Positions 1 through 7,099 of a DNA stretch of 18,773 nucleotides are shown here, piece after piece (the stretch's first letter is position 1; each line of letters begins with the position of its first letter). The position numbers and the translations under genes are program-made. The stretch is from UBA920 sp038257015 (GTDB lineage Bacteria > Patescibacteriota > Doudnabacteria > UBA920), in the NCBI GenBank assembly GCA_038257015.1, contig JBBSJS010000016.1:1-18773 (forward strand). Direction: 5' to 3'. The notes below the pieces were generated by a model. That model was not told where the DNA came from and ran no database searches. It saw nothing but the letters and a program-made list of their open reading frames with translations.

Positions 1-1265
1 GCGCCCATCATTTGATAGCCTAAATCGGAGTGTACCGAGAAAGCAAAGTCGATTACAGTAGCTCCAACAGGTAAGTCTTTAACGTCACCCTTAGGAGTCA
101 GTACAAAAATTCTATCTTTAAAGAAATCAATTTTTAGTCCTTCTAAAAACTCTTCTGGGTTACTATGCATTTCTTCTTGCCAAGCTCGAAGTTCTTTAAA
201 CCACTGAGAAGTTTTATTGTTTTCTTTCGGCTTGCCTTGCTCTTCATAAAACCAATGAGCAGCAATACCTCGCTCAGCAGTTTCATCCATTAAGTCTGTT
301 CGAATTTGAATTTCAAAAATATTTCCTGATCTGTCGAAAAGGGAAGTGTGAAGGCTCTCGTAACCATTGGGCTTAGGAATGGCAATAAAGTCTTTAAAAC
401 GCCCAGGCACCGGTTGAAGGTGCTTATGGAGTGCGCCAAGAGCCGCATAGCAATCACCAATGGATTTAGTAATTACCCTCAGGGCAATGATGTCAAAGAT
501 TTTATTAATATCACCATTGTACTTTTGCAGTTTTTTATGAAGTGAATATAATCTTTTAATCCGTCCTGTTATAGAGATGTATTTTATTCCTTCGGTACGT
601 AGGATGGTGTTCATTTGTTTTTCCATCTCTTTGATACTCTTGTCACGAGTTGAAAGGGCGATGGCTAAAATTGCTTTAGTCTCTTCGTACTCTTTTGGGT
701 TTACAACTTTGAATGATAGATCTTCTAATTCATCTTTCCATGCACCGATACCCAGTCGTCCAGCGATAGGAGCGTACATCTCCAAAGTTTCAGTGGCAAT
801 TTTCTCCTGTTTTTCTTTGGAGAGATGTTCTAACGTGCGCATGTTGTGAAGACGGTCAGCCAATTTAACTAGCATTACTCTTACATCTTGGCTTGTAGCG
901 ATAAACATTTTACGAAGATTTTCCACGTAGTACTCATCTTTACTATTTCTTAGACGAACGTGGCCAAGCTTGGTGACGCCATCAACAAGGCTTGCGATTT
1001 CTTTACCAAACTCTTTTACTAACGTTTTGTTGTCAGTTAAAGTGTCTTCAGTGATGTCATGTAAAATAGTAGCGCAAATTGTGGAAGTGTCTGGAAAAAT
1101 TTGACCAAGAATTATAGCTGCCGATAATGGGTGAGTATAAAAAGGTTCACCGCTTTTACGCTTTTGGTCACCGTGCGCTTTTACAGCAAATTCTATGGCC
1201 TTTTCTATACTAGCCTTATCTTTGGCCAAAAATTTATGGGGAATAGATTTAAATACATCAATCAT
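1..1265 (-). CDS. rel: Bifunctional (p)ppGpp synthetase/hydrolase, Rel/SpoT family (C-terminus cut by window edge)
   Basis: Makes and degrades the alarmone (p)ppGpp in the stringent response. 421 residues are visible. The N-terminal HD hydrolase domain shows YTHPL (H45), LHDITEDT (H69, D70, E73, D74) and KLADRLHN (D137). The synthetase domain shows GRIKRLYSLHKKL (about 234-246), RFKD (289-292), GYESLHT (301-307) and EIQIRT (318-323). A TGS domain starts near residue 386 and continues out of the window, so any ACT or other C-terminal domain cannot be seen. By family knowledge, an RxKD rather than ExDD motif together with an intact HD site indicates a bifunctional Rel, not a RelA-type synthetase only. 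The start is ATG at 1265; the next upstream ATG in another frame hits a stop at once. A perfect TATAAT lies only 6 nt upstream and there is no Shine-Dalgarno site, so the mRNA may be leaderless. Confidence 0.95.
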   Translation of the reverse strand, partial: MIDVFKSIPHKFLAKDKASIEKAIEFAVKAHGDQKRKSGEPFYTHPLSAAIILGQIFPDTSTICATILHDITEDTLTDNKTLVKEFGKEIASLVDGVTKLGHVRLRNSKDEYYVENLRKMFIATSQDVRVMLVKLADRLHNMRTLEHLSKEKQEKIATETLEMYAPIAGRLGIGAWKDELEDLSFKVVNPKEYEETKAILAIALSTRDKSIKEMEKQMNTILRTEGIKYISITGRIKRLYSLHKKLQKYNGDINKIFDIIALRVITKSIGDCYAALGALHKHLQPVPGRFKDFIAIPKPNGYESLHTSLFDRSGNIFEIQIRTDLMDETAERGIAAHWFYEEQGKPKENNKTSQWFKELRAWQEEMHSNPEEFLEGLKIDFFKDRIFVLTPKGDVKDLPVGATVIDFAFSVHSDLGYQMMG

Positions 1266-1271
1266 ATATTC

Positions 1272-1277
1272 ATTATA
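1272..1277 (-). promoter_or_regulatory. -10 box of rel, leaderless arrangement
   Basis: TATAAT on the minus strand, 6 nt before the ATG at 1265. Transcription starting at the usual distance would begin at or beside the start codon. No good -35 is seen: the nearest candidate, TTGGGG, is 21 nt upstream. Confidence 0.6.
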
Positions 1278-1351
1278 GCAATATCCCAGAGTTTGACTCC
1301 CCAATAAAACCCTGCTAAGTTATAAGATATTTCAGAGTGGAGGACAAAAAT

Positions 1352-1735
1352 ATGGAAGAGAGGAAACTAAAAAGACGCGCACAGGTAGCTTTTTTGATTG
1401 AAATCCATCCAAACAATATCACCATTGATCCTTGTGAACAGTTGAGAATAGCCATGGAAAACTCGCAGAATTCCGATGAGTCTAGTTTATCAGCAGAGCT
1501 GTTTCAAACAACAAACCATCTGCACGATATTCCAATGGTGATTTATGAAGTCGAAGTTGAAAAAGATGGCAAAGTAAAAACTTACGACTTGCTCACTTGG
1601 CGAGATGGTCGCACAGTCCAAAAAAACAGTAAGACCTTTTACGGTTATTGGGCATTGCTCCTTCAAAAAAAGCTCAACAAACATTTTTTTGCGTTCCTTG
1701 TTCTAGAAGCAAAAACTAGCAGTTTGTCTGGTTAA
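1352..1735 (+). CDS. Small uncharacterised protein (127 aa)
   Basis: I do not recognise this family. The start is ATG 1352 because a full GGAGG (1339-1343) sits 8 nt before it; an in-frame GTG at 1337 lies before that site and is unlikely. The product begins with a basic patch (MEERKLKRRAQ), is soluble-looking, and has a central charged strand region (YEVEVEKDGKVKTYDLLTW). The C-terminal third is hydrophobic/aromatic (YWALLLQKKLNKHFFAFLVL), possibly an amphipathic or membrane-touching helix. It is divergent from rel and closed by its own terminator, so it is probably monocistronic. A candidate promoter is TTGACT 1293-1298 with TATAAG 1321-1326, but its 22-nt spacing is long. Confidence 0.75.
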   Translation: MEERKLKRRAQVAFLIEIHPNNITIDPCEQLRIAMENSQNSDESSLSAELFQTTNHLHDIPMVIYEVEVEKDGKVKTYDLLTWRDGRTVQKNSKTFYGYWALLLQKKLNKHFFAFLVLEAKTSSLSG

Positions 1736-1742
1736 CTGCTCG

Positions 1743-1770
1743 CTCCCAAGTTTCCGAACTTGGGAGTTTT
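1743..1770 (+). terminator. Rho-independent terminator after the 1352 gene
   Basis: Perfect 10-bp stem CTCCCAAGTT (1743-1752) / AACTTGGGAG (1757-1766), tetraloop TCCG, then TTTTCGTTT. Confidence 0.9.
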
Positions 1771-1790
1771 CGTTTATGTTAAGATAATAG

Positions 1791-1796
1791 TATAAG
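1791..1796 (+). promoter_or_regulatory. Candidate -10 box of mutM, leaderless-like
   Basis: TATAAG followed by 8 nt and the mutM ATG, with no Shine-Dalgarno site between. GATAAT at about 1784-1789 is an alternative that would leave a short leader. No convincing -35. Confidence 0.4.
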
Positions 1797-1804
1797 AAAC
1801 AATT

Positions 1805-2731
1805 ATGCCAGAATTACCAGAAGTACAAACTGTGGTTGCAGAATTAAATCGTAAATTGCACAACCGTAAAATTAGTCGGGTGGCAGTTCATAATGCGAAG
1901 TTAATCAGTTTGGGTCCAGCGACAGTTAGTAATATCCGTAAACCAACCCAAGGCACAGTCAATCAGTTTGTAAAGCTGCTCAAAGGACAGAAAATTGTCT
2001 CTGTAAAACGCCGTGGTAAAATGTTAATTTTTGACTTGTCTGGACCACTAACAATGCTGGTTCATTTAAAAATGACCGGTCAGTTTATTTTTGAAGATCC
2101 TATATTGCGGAAAAAAACTGGGAGTCAGTATCGAATTTTAAATAAACTGTCCGCACCCTTAGTAAAACTACCAGCTAAGCACACGCATGTGGTGTTATCT
2201 TTTGACGATGGTTCAACTTTATTTTATAACGATGTTCGTCAGTTTGGTTACTTGCGCATTGTTAAAGATGAAGACATGTCCAAAGTAGCTGAGTTGCAAG
2301 CCTATGGTCCCGAGCCTTTGGACAAAAGCTTTACTTATGAAATATTTGCGAAAGCTTTAATCAACCGTAAAAAAATTCCGATTAAATTGGCACTTATGGA
2401 TACTAAGGTTGTAGTTGGTATCGGCAATATTTACAGTGATGAAATTTTATATCACGCCAAAGTTTTACCACAACGCACAGTTGATAGTTTAAAGTCAAAA
2501 GAGTTAAAAGCAATTTATGAGCAGATTAAGCCAGTGCTGGAGATGGGTGTAAAGCACAAAGGCTCCAGCGTGGGGGATTTTATAAGAACCGATGGTAAAT
2601 GGGGTAGTATGGGCAAATACCACTTTGTTTACGGGCGCAAAGGACAACCTTGCAAGGGCTGTGGTACAATTATTAAAAGCCTGAAGATGGGTGGGAGGAC
2701 GGCTTGTTTTTGCCCTAAAGAACAGAAGTGA
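1805..2731 (+). CDS. mutM: Formamidopyrimidine-DNA glycosylase (Fpg/MutM)
   Basis: Bifunctional glycosylase/AP lyase that removes 8-oxoguanine and formamidopyrimidines. The mature N-terminus PELPEV carries the catalytic proline and glutamate (P2, E3). RRGKML (K72) is the conserved lysine of the beta-clamp loop. GIGNIYSDEIL (205-215) is the H2TH-adjacent signature with the DNA-contacting Asn. At 308 aa it is longer than the usual 270-275, mainly because of extra sequence around residues 96-126. The C-terminal zinc finger is unusual: C283 and C286 are followed by C303 at the canonical X16 spacing, but the fourth ligand position is Glu306 (CPKEQ instead of CPxCQ), and an extra Cys lies at 301. 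The protein should still be an Fpg; whether it binds zinc normally is open. The TGA stop lies inside the downstream hairpin. Confidence 0.95.
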   Translation: MPELPEVQTVVAELNRKLHNRKISRVAVHNAKLISLGPATVSNIRKPTQGTVNQFVKLLKGQKIVSVKRRGKMLIFDLSGPLTMLVHLKMTGQFIFEDPILRKKTGSQYRILNKLSAPLVKLPAKHTHVVLSFDDGSTLFYNDVRQFGYLRIVKDEDMSKVAELQAYGPEPLDKSFTYEIFAKALINRKKIPIKLALMDTKVVVGIGNIYSDEILYHAKVLPQRTVDSLKSKELKAIYEQIKPVLEMGVKHKGSSVGDFIRTDGKWGSMGKYHFVYGRKGQPCKGCGTIIKSLKMGGRTACFCPKEQK

Positions 2732-2761
2732 CAACAAAAATTTAGCTTTATTTTTGTTGTC
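2730..2761 (+). terminator. Hairpin overlapping the mutM stop codon
   Basis: 12-bp perfect stem: positions 2730-2741 (GACAACAAAAAT) pair with 2750-2761 (ATTTTTGTTGTC), loop TTAGCTTT. The descending arm supplies the T-rich run. It is AT-rich and lacks a separate U-tract, so termination is likely but not certain. Confidence 0.55.
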
Positions 2762-2813
2762 ATCCCAGAAGCCACGGAGGCACATAGTGCCGTAGGGCTA
2801 TCAGGGATCTGTC
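2759..2813. repeat. Interspersed palindromic repeat, GTCATCCC...GGGATC type
   Basis: Ends GTCATCCC (2759-2766) and GGGATCTGTC (2804-2813) pair in part. Inside are AGCC/GGCT arms and a perfect GGCAC-ATA-GTGCC hairpin (2779-2791). Same outer logic as the element at 16236-16283, so probably a dispersed REP-like family. Confidence 0.5.
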
Positions 2814-2814
2814 T

Positions 2815-2843
2815 TTGACTAATTACTTGTTCTGTATTACAAA
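2815..2843 (+). promoter_or_regulatory. Candidate promoter of the 2870-5106 gene cluster
   Basis: TTGACT (2815-2820), 17-nt spacer, TACAAA (2838-2843). The -35 is good, the -10 weak. TATACC at 2848-2853 is another possible -10. Confidence 0.4.
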
Positions 2844-2869
2844 CCTTTATACCAAACTAATAAAATTCC

Positions 2870-3082
2870 ATGGAAAACCAAATCCCGCAAAACTTTGATC
2901 GCAATCAAGAACAGCAAATGCTTGCTGAAATTCTAGAAAATACCCGTAAGACTAGAAGCTATATTAAATGGCAAATGATTATCACTATCGCTCTAGTCGT
3001 ACTGCCAATCCTGGGAGTATTAATTATTGTACCCATGATTCTAAAAAGTCTCTCTGGTTCGTACGGCGACTTATTAATGTAG
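2870..3082 (+). CDS. Small single-pass membrane protein (70 aa)
   Basis: Unrecognised family. The N-terminal half (1-35) is polar, with a Gln/Glu-rich helix (NQEQQMLAEILENTRKTR). A single strongly hydrophobic segment follows at about 36-60 (MIITIALVVLPILGVLIIVP), then a short tail. The charge pattern suggests the N-terminus is cytoplasmic. There is no Shine-Dalgarno site before the ATG. It is the first gene of a tight same-strand cluster, ending 7 nt before the NUDIX start, so it is probably co-transcribed with it. Short N-helix-plus-one-TM proteins are common in CPR genomes, but no function can be assigned. Confidence 0.75.
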   Translation: MENQIPQNFDRNQEQQMLAEILENTRKTRSYIKWQMIITIALVVLPILGVLIIVPMILKSLSGSYGDLLM

Positions 3083-3089
3083 CTGATTG

Positions 3090-3557
3090 ATGGCTCATAT
3101 TCACGAAAAATTAGATTATGCTGTAGACGCCGTCATAATTCACGACGGTAAGGTCTTGCTCCGTAAGCACGAAAAGTATAATAAATGGCTTTTTCCTGGT
3201 GGCCATATTGAAATTGGCGAAGATCCAGTTGAAGCTTTGTATCGTGAAGTAAAAGAAGAAACAGGACTAGAAGTAGAAATTAGTTTTAATGAAGACGAGG
3301 AGTTTATAGACGAAACAGTCAATCTACCACCACCAGATTTTATTAATCGACACTATCTTAATGAAGTCCATGAGCATGTTTCGTTTTTATATGTTGTAAC
3401 TTCTAAAGAATCCGCTATCAATCCGCTTGCAGGGGAGATGAACAACCCAGAGTCATTTGCTTGGCTAACTTCAGACGAAGTTCGTGACAATGACGAAATT
3501 GAGCCAAGAATTAAATTTTATTGTTTAAAAGCTTTAGAAAAAATTAATAATCTTTGA
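3090..3557 (+). CDS. NUDIX hydrolase (155 aa)
   Basis: Hydrolyses a nucleoside diphosphate linked to another moiety; the substrate cannot be told from sequence. The full Nudix box GX5EX7REUXEEXGU is present: GGHIEIGE (37-44), then REVKEETGL (52-60), with the metal-binding glutamates E56 and E57. The early strand AVDAVIIHDGKVLLRKH and the NKWLFPGG loop are typical of the fold. ATG 3090 is preferred over in-frame TTG 3087; neither has a clear Shine-Dalgarno site. It lies 7 nt after the small membrane protein gene. The next gene starts 2 nt after its stop, so translational coupling is likely. Confidence 0.93.
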   Translation: MAHIHEKLDYAVDAVIIHDGKVLLRKHEKYNKWLFPGGHIEIGEDPVEALYREVKEETGLEVEISFNEDEEFIDETVNLPPPDFINRHYLNEVHEHVSFLYVVTSKESAINPLAGEMNNPESFAWLTSDEVRDNDEIEPRIKFYCLKALEKINNL

Positions 3558-3559
3558 TT

Positions 3560-3919
3560 ATGACTAACGATAATTGGCAACAATTTGTGGAGACAGCAAA
3601 GGGTAAGTTTGAGGATGTGTCTTTAGCTACAGAAGATTTATATATTGATAACATCGACAGTCCCGGCCCGCACGGTACTGTCGATGTTTTAGAATTCGAT
3701 ATGCCGGCAGGATTTCCTATCACTGGACGCTATCAAGTTCGTCGAGAAAATAAGCCATTGGTTTTGGATAAAAAGATGCACTACTCTCATAGAGCAGGCG
3801 ATACAGCCCGCACGGAATATGTGTTATCAGACTCGGAGATGTCACACAAGATTAAAGTTTATAAAGAAGATGACTTTGGTGAATGGCAGGAAATTACACC
3901 GCAAGCCTTAGGTTTATAA
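3560..3919 (+). CDS. Uncharacterised protein in the NUDIX cluster (119 aa)
   Basis: Family not recognised. A soluble, acidic, beta-rich-looking protein without signal peptide or membrane segment. Notable stretches are VDVLEFDMPAGFPITGRYQV, then HYSHRAGDTARTEYVLSD, and an acidic C-terminal part (KEDDFGEWQEI). ATG 3560 is 2 nt after the NUDIX stop; the in-frame TTG at 3554 overlaps that gene and is less likely. Only 2 nt separate its stop from the next ATG, so it sits inside a translationally coupled run with the NUDIX hydrolase and the nucleotidyltransferase. This suggests, but does not show, a shared nucleotide-related role. Confidence 0.8.
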   Translation: MTNDNWQQFVETAKGKFEDVSLATEDLYIDNIDSPGPHGTVDVLEFDMPAGFPITGRYQVRRENKPLVLDKKMHYSHRAGDTARTEYVLSDSEMSHKIKVYKEDDFGEWQEITPQALGL

Positions 3920-3921
3920 TT

Positions 3922-4839
3922 ATGTTAGAGAAAAGAGTATTATCAACTTTAAAATTTTATGGTTTACAAGGTTTGCCCTTAACCTTGTTTGAAGTTTATC
4001 AATATTTGTTAGCAGATGAAGATTTGCTGCGCCACAAAATAGATGAAAATTTTGAGTTGATAGATTTGCCTGAAAAAACTTCAGGCTTGAGCGTACGGTT
4101 GGATACTTTACTAAGAACTTTACAAACATTGCAAGGTGAAAACCAGGTTCATTCCAGCGATGGTTTTTATTTTCTACCTCATCAACATAACTTAGTGGCG
4201 GAAAGAATCAAAAATATTTTTAATGGTTTGGTACGGGAAAAACGAATTCGTCGTTTTATCAAAGTCGTCGCTCACATTCCTTTTGTGAGAGGAGTGTCTT
4301 TGGGTGGTTCACAGGCCCTGGGACAACAGCGACCGACTAGTGATATCGATTTACTGGTGATTACTCACACCAGATTTATGTGGCTTTGTCGAACCTTGAT
4401 GTCGGTATATTTCCAAATTTTAGGGATGCGTCGTCACGGTAATAAAATTGCCAACAGATTTTGCTTAAATCATTACTTTTCAAATATACGAGAAGTTGAT
4501 GCAGAACGAAACCTATATAAAGCTATGGAATACACTCGTCTGCGACCTTTAATTTATCCAGAAATTTTAAATCTTTTTCAAACAAAAAACCAAGATTGGA
4601 TAAATGTTTTTATGCCCAACTTTAGACCACACAACTATCGTGCTCATAAGCAGTCACTGGTTCAAAAATTCTTAGAATTATTGCTTAACAATCGGTTTGG
4701 GTTATGGTTAGAGGATAAGTTGAAAGCGTGGCAGTCAGCTCGAATTCGACAGGATCAGTTCGTTTTTATCCGTACTGATGAACTTAGTTTTCATCCGGAA
4801 AGTAAGCATGAACAGCTGTTGGCTAAATTTTTTGAATAG
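3922..4839 (+). CDS. Nucleotidyltransferase-domain protein (305 aa)
   Basis: The central part carries the polymerase-beta-type nucleotidyltransferase signature: GGSQALGQQRPTSDIDLLVI (128-147), with Gly-Ser of the hG[GS] motif and the metal-binding pair D141/D143. The N-terminal about 100 residues look helical (LTLFEVYQYLLADEDLL; RLDTLLRTLQTLQ) and could be a winged-helix-like region. The C-terminal about 150 residues are basic and aromatic (YRAHKQSLVQKFLELLLNNRFG). Members of this fold transfer NMP to protein, RNA or small molecules; the substrate here is unknown. ATG 3922 is 2 nt after the preceding stop; the longer reading from 3883 overlaps the upstream gene and is rejected. Confidence 0.85.
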   Translation: MLEKRVLSTLKFYGLQGLPLTLFEVYQYLLADEDLLRHKIDENFELIDLPEKTSGLSVRLDTLLRTLQTLQGENQVHSSDGFYFLPHQHNLVAERIKNIFNGLVREKRIRRFIKVVAHIPFVRGVSLGGSQALGQQRPTSDIDLLVITHTRFMWLCRTLMSVYFQILGMRRHGNKIANRFCLNHYFSNIREVDAERNLYKAMEYTRLRPLIYPEILNLFQTKNQDWINVFMPNFRPHNYRAHKQSLVQKFLELLLNNRFGLWLEDKLKAWQSARIRQDQFVFIRTDELSFHPESKHEQLLAKFFE

Positions 4840-4868
4840 CTAGAATTTTTGGTAGGAGGAACAATAAA

Positions 4869-5027
4869 ATGCTTGAGAAGCTCTATTGGCAACTGTTTAA
4901 TGGTTTTGTAGCCTTGTGTATAGTTGCAACTATTACAATGGTTCTTTGCTTAACAATAATTGTGATTGCAGGAATTTTGGAGGTAAGAGATGAAAAAAGA
5001 AGTGAGCAAGTTCAGTTTGGCCGATAA
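4869..5027 (+). CDS. Tiny membrane protein (52 aa), overlapping pair member 1
   Basis: ATG 4869 follows a strong AGGAGG (about 4856-4861). The product starts MLEKLYWQLFNGF and has one long hydrophobic helix (about 13-37: VALCIVATITMVLCLTIIVI), then a charged tail (EVRDEKRSEQVQFGR). Its last 38 nt overlap the next ORF in another frame, and that ORF's GGAGG lies inside this gene. Located 29 nt after the nucleotidyltransferase gene and before the cluster terminator. Family unknown; the good ribosome site supports translation. Confidence 0.65.
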   Translation: MLEKLYWQLFNGFVALCIVATITMVLCLTIIVIAGILEVRDEKRSEQVQFGR

Positions 5028-5106
5028 CCCTTATCCAGCATTAAGGAGGGCTTTGGTGGTTTTAGCAACATTCTTATTTAGCTTAACCCTAGTGACTAAT
5101 TGTTAA
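4990..5106 (+). CDS. Tiny membrane protein (38 aa), overlapping pair member 2
   Basis: ATG 4990 with a perfect GGAGG (4979-4983) 6 nt upstream, embedded in the preceding ORF. The product starts MKKEVSKFSLADNPYPALRR. One hydrophobic segment follows (ALVVLATFLFSLTLVT), ending in a C-terminal Cys. The stop lies 6 nt before the terminator stem, the normal position for the last gene of an operon. The hydrophobic stretch is at the C-terminus, so it could be tail-anchored or toxin-like. Function unknown. Confidence 0.6.
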   Translation: MKKEVSKFSLADNPYPALRRALVVLATFLFSLTLVTNC

Positions 5107-5112
5107 GGCTAT

Positions 5113-5145
5113 GCCCGAACCAAGATTTTGGTTCGGGCTTTTCAT
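5113..5145 (+). terminator. Strong Rho-independent terminator of the 2870-5106 cluster
   Basis: Perfect 11-bp stem GCCCGAACCAA (5113-5123) / TTGGTTCGGGC (5128-5138), loop GATT, then TTTTCATTTT. Confidence 0.95.
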
Positions 5146-5184
5146 TTTGTTGAAAACCAGCTAACTTAATAAGTCTTACTAGTG

Positions 5185-5190
5185 TATAAT
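5185..5190 (+). promoter_or_regulatory. -10 box of the 5217 surface-protein gene
   Basis: TATAAT 26 nt before the ATG at 5217. The -35 region is poor (TAACTT at about 5162-5167). It lies between the upstream terminator and the gene, so it is the likely start of this transcript. Confidence 0.6.
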
Positions 5191-5216
5191 AAAGTTAATA
5201 TCATTATCATAAAAAC

Positions 5217-6269
5217 ATGAAAAAACTTTTGGTCATAGCTTTTGCTGTTATGGTTGGGTTAACCCCATTCAATAACGCTCAAGCTGACACTATGGTTGGT
5301 CCATTCTCTTTTACTAAAACTTCTTTTGAGTTTTACTACACTTTGGGCGGCGGGCAACCAACTCACCAGAGCCTGGAATTCACTAATACTACCAACTCTG
5401 TAATCTATGTTAATTTGAGCGTACCGAACCAACCTGCTTGGTTAAATGCTGGATATAGTACTGATTCTTTAGCAACATCTCCAGGAAGCCCAATGGGTCT
5501 AGGTGCGGCAGTGAGTGTTGATGGATTGAATCCGGGTAGTTATTCCACGAGTATTTATATCTCTGGTCAGTTTTCAAATTCACCCATTCGAGTCCCAATC
5601 AGCTTAACTATTTATCCTCAAGGCCAATCACAACCATCTAATGCAGTACACCCAGAAGGAACTAATGTTTCTACTTCCGATGGTACGGTTTGGCGTATAA
5701 ATCAAGGTTCAAGACAGCCTTACACTTCTGCCGGTGCTTTCCTCTCTTATGGTTACAATAGTTGGGCAGATGTCAAAGTAGCTAATGCCGCAGATTTAGC
5801 CTTGCCATCAGGTAGCTGTACTCCCGCGGCTGGTGGTGCATCTAGGCCATGTTTTATCTCACCACGCGATGGCTCCCTTATTAACGATAACGGTACTGTA
5901 TATATCATCAGCGATGGTTATAGATATGGTTTTGCCAATGTTCAGGCTTTCTTGGGACTTGGTTACTCTTTTAGCCACGCTTTGGCTGGCGACACTTCTT
6001 TCTTATCAACTGGAGCACCGATTAACTCTGCTCAAATTTCTCACCCAAGCGGAACAGTAGTGAACGATAATGGTACTATCTGCGTTATTAATAGTCCGTT
6101 CCGAAGCGGTAATGGTCAGGTAACAAGAGGTTGTTTCTCAACTCTCTCAGATATGAACAGCTGGGGAATCCGCAACTACGAAATTTTACCTGCTAACAAC
6201 GAAGACAAACTTATTACAATCGGAAGAATTATTGAAGCTAGAACTGCCTATAGCAGTATGAACCCATAA
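5217..6269 (+). CDS. Secreted modular surface protein, paralogue of the 17970 gene (350 aa)
   Basis: A signal peptide (MKKLLVIAFAVMVGLTPFNNAQA, about 1-23) sends it out of the cell. Residues about 27-134 form a beta-sandwich-like domain with the rhythm of BACON/Ig-like domains (SLEFTNTTNSVIYVNLSV; WLN; LNPGSYSTSIYI). Three modules of about 55-65 residues follow, built around a DGTVW/NGTVY strand and an aromatic FLxxGY helix-like stretch. They are about 144-199 (SDGTVWRINQGSRQPYTSAG), 212-270 and 273-331. Cys pairs at 201/212 and 288/306 could form disulfides. The same three modules in the same order occur in the 17970 product (TSAGAFLSYG is shared exactly), but that protein lacks the N-terminal domain. 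No transmembrane anchor is visible. It is monocistronic between two terminators. Surface-layer or surface-associated role is inferred; no enzyme motif is seen. Confidence 0.8.
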   Translation: MKKLLVIAFAVMVGLTPFNNAQADTMVGPFSFTKTSFEFYYTLGGGQPTHQSLEFTNTTNSVIYVNLSVPNQPAWLNAGYSTDSLATSPGSPMGLGAAVSVDGLNPGSYSTSIYISGQFSNSPIRVPISLTIYPQGQSQPSNAVHPEGTNVSTSDGTVWRINQGSRQPYTSAGAFLSYGYNSWADVKVANAADLALPSGSCTPAAGGASRPCFISPRDGSLINDNGTVYIISDGYRYGFANVQAFLGLGYSFSHALAGDTSFLSTGAPINSAQISHPSGTVVNDNGTICVINSPFRSGNGQVTRGCFSTLSDMNSWGIRNYEILPANNEDKLITIGRIIEARTAYSSMNP

Positions 6270-6272
6270 AAT

Positions 6273-6306
6273 AAAAAACTGCTCCTGATATTAGGAGCAG
6301 TTTTTT
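6273..6306. terminator. Bidirectional terminator between convergent genes
   Basis: 14-bp stem AAAAAACTGCTCCT (6273-6286) / AGGAGCAGTTTTTT (6293-6306), loop GATATT, with T-runs on both strands. It serves the 5217 gene and the minus-strand methyltransferase, whose stop abuts it. Confidence 0.92.
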
Positions 6307-7055
6307 TATTTGGTAAACTCGAGATAAATAATTACAGGGAAGCGGTGCAAGCGGTATTGTAGATTAAATTCTGGACTGTCTTCTAAGCTCTCTAATTCCT
6401 TCATGAATCGGAAGTTGAAACCAGCCTCTGTTAAATGATTAAGGTGCTCACTAATTTTATAGAAGTAACACTCCAAAGTTTTGTTGAATGTAAAGTTACG
6501 GCTTTGCTTAGAGAACCAGTGATAAGGATTTACTAATAACTTCGCTTTTCGCAAAAGTAATCGACCAATTAAACCACGCTTCCATATCCCAACCGGATAC
6601 GCATAGTATGGATTAACCATGGTCAGCATAAACTTCCCACCTGGTTTTAGTACTCGACGCAGCTCCGAAAAAGTCTTCACTTGATCTTCAATGTCGTGAG
6701 CAGCCATGCTCATAATCACCGTATCAAACTGTTCTGAACCAAAAGGCAGGGGATTATTTAAGTCTGTTTCAACAAAGTTAATTTTTGGATATTTAGATTG
6801 TGCATGTTTGATAAAAAACTCTGAACCGTCGCATGCGGTAATATTGTTATACTTCTCGCTTAAACGGTGGCTTAACCAACCAGGTCCACAGGCCGCGTCT
6901 AAAATAGCCTGGTCTGGGTTTGACCCTAGTCTTTCCAAAAAAGCCTCAGAGAGCACTTTTCGGAAAAACTGACCATCTTCTGAAGCCAAAAATTCAAGGT
7001 AATTTTCAGCTCCTTCAGCATTATTATAAGAATCTTTAGATGTTCTTGAAATCAT
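6306..7055 (-). CDS. SAM-dependent methyltransferase, class I (249 aa)
   Basis: Rossmann-fold methyltransferase of the Methyltransf_11/25 type. Motif I is AILDAACGPGWLS, followed by an acidic end of strand 2 (ITACDGSEFF). Motif II/III is NPLPFGSEQFDTVIMSMAAHDI, and ELRRVLKPGGKFMLTMVNPY is the post-motif signature. The methyl acceptor cannot be deduced. ATG 7055 is chosen because a perfect TATAAT ends 7 nt upstream; a longer reading to 7145 would run through this promoter and the CIRCE element and gives a non-family N-terminus. No Shine-Dalgarno site: probably leaderless. Divergent from groES, with a shared intergenic region. Confidence 0.88.
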   Translation of the reverse strand: MISRTSKDSYNNAEGAENYLEFLASEDGQFFRKVLSEAFLERLGSNPDQAILDAACGPGWLSHRLSEKYNNITACDGSEFFIKHAQSKYPKINFVETDLNNPLPFGSEQFDTVIMSMAAHDIEDQVKTFSELRRVLKPGGKFMLTMVNPYYAYPVGIWKRGLIGRLLLRKAKLLVNPYHWFSKQSRNFTFNKTLECYFYKISEHLNHLTEAGFNFRFMKELESLEDSPEFNLQYRLHRFPVIIYLEFTK

Positions 7056-7062
7056 ATGTTTT

Positions 7063-7068
7063 ATTATA
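7063..7068 (-). promoter_or_regulatory. -10 box of the methyltransferase gene, leaderless arrangement
   Basis: TATAAT on the minus strand, 7 nt before the ATG at 7055. No clear -35. Confidence 0.55.
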
Positions 7069-7099
7069 ACATTTTGTGAAAATACGACTAAAAGCCATC

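Noticed and set aside
348..849. Plus-strand ORFs opposite rel
   Set aside because: Shadows of the Rel frame, which carries all family motifs.
2731..3557. Recoding of TGA as glycine (as in Gracilibacteria)
   Set aside because: mutM and the NUDIX gene end naturally at TGA at the expected family length, with the next gene or a terminator right behind.
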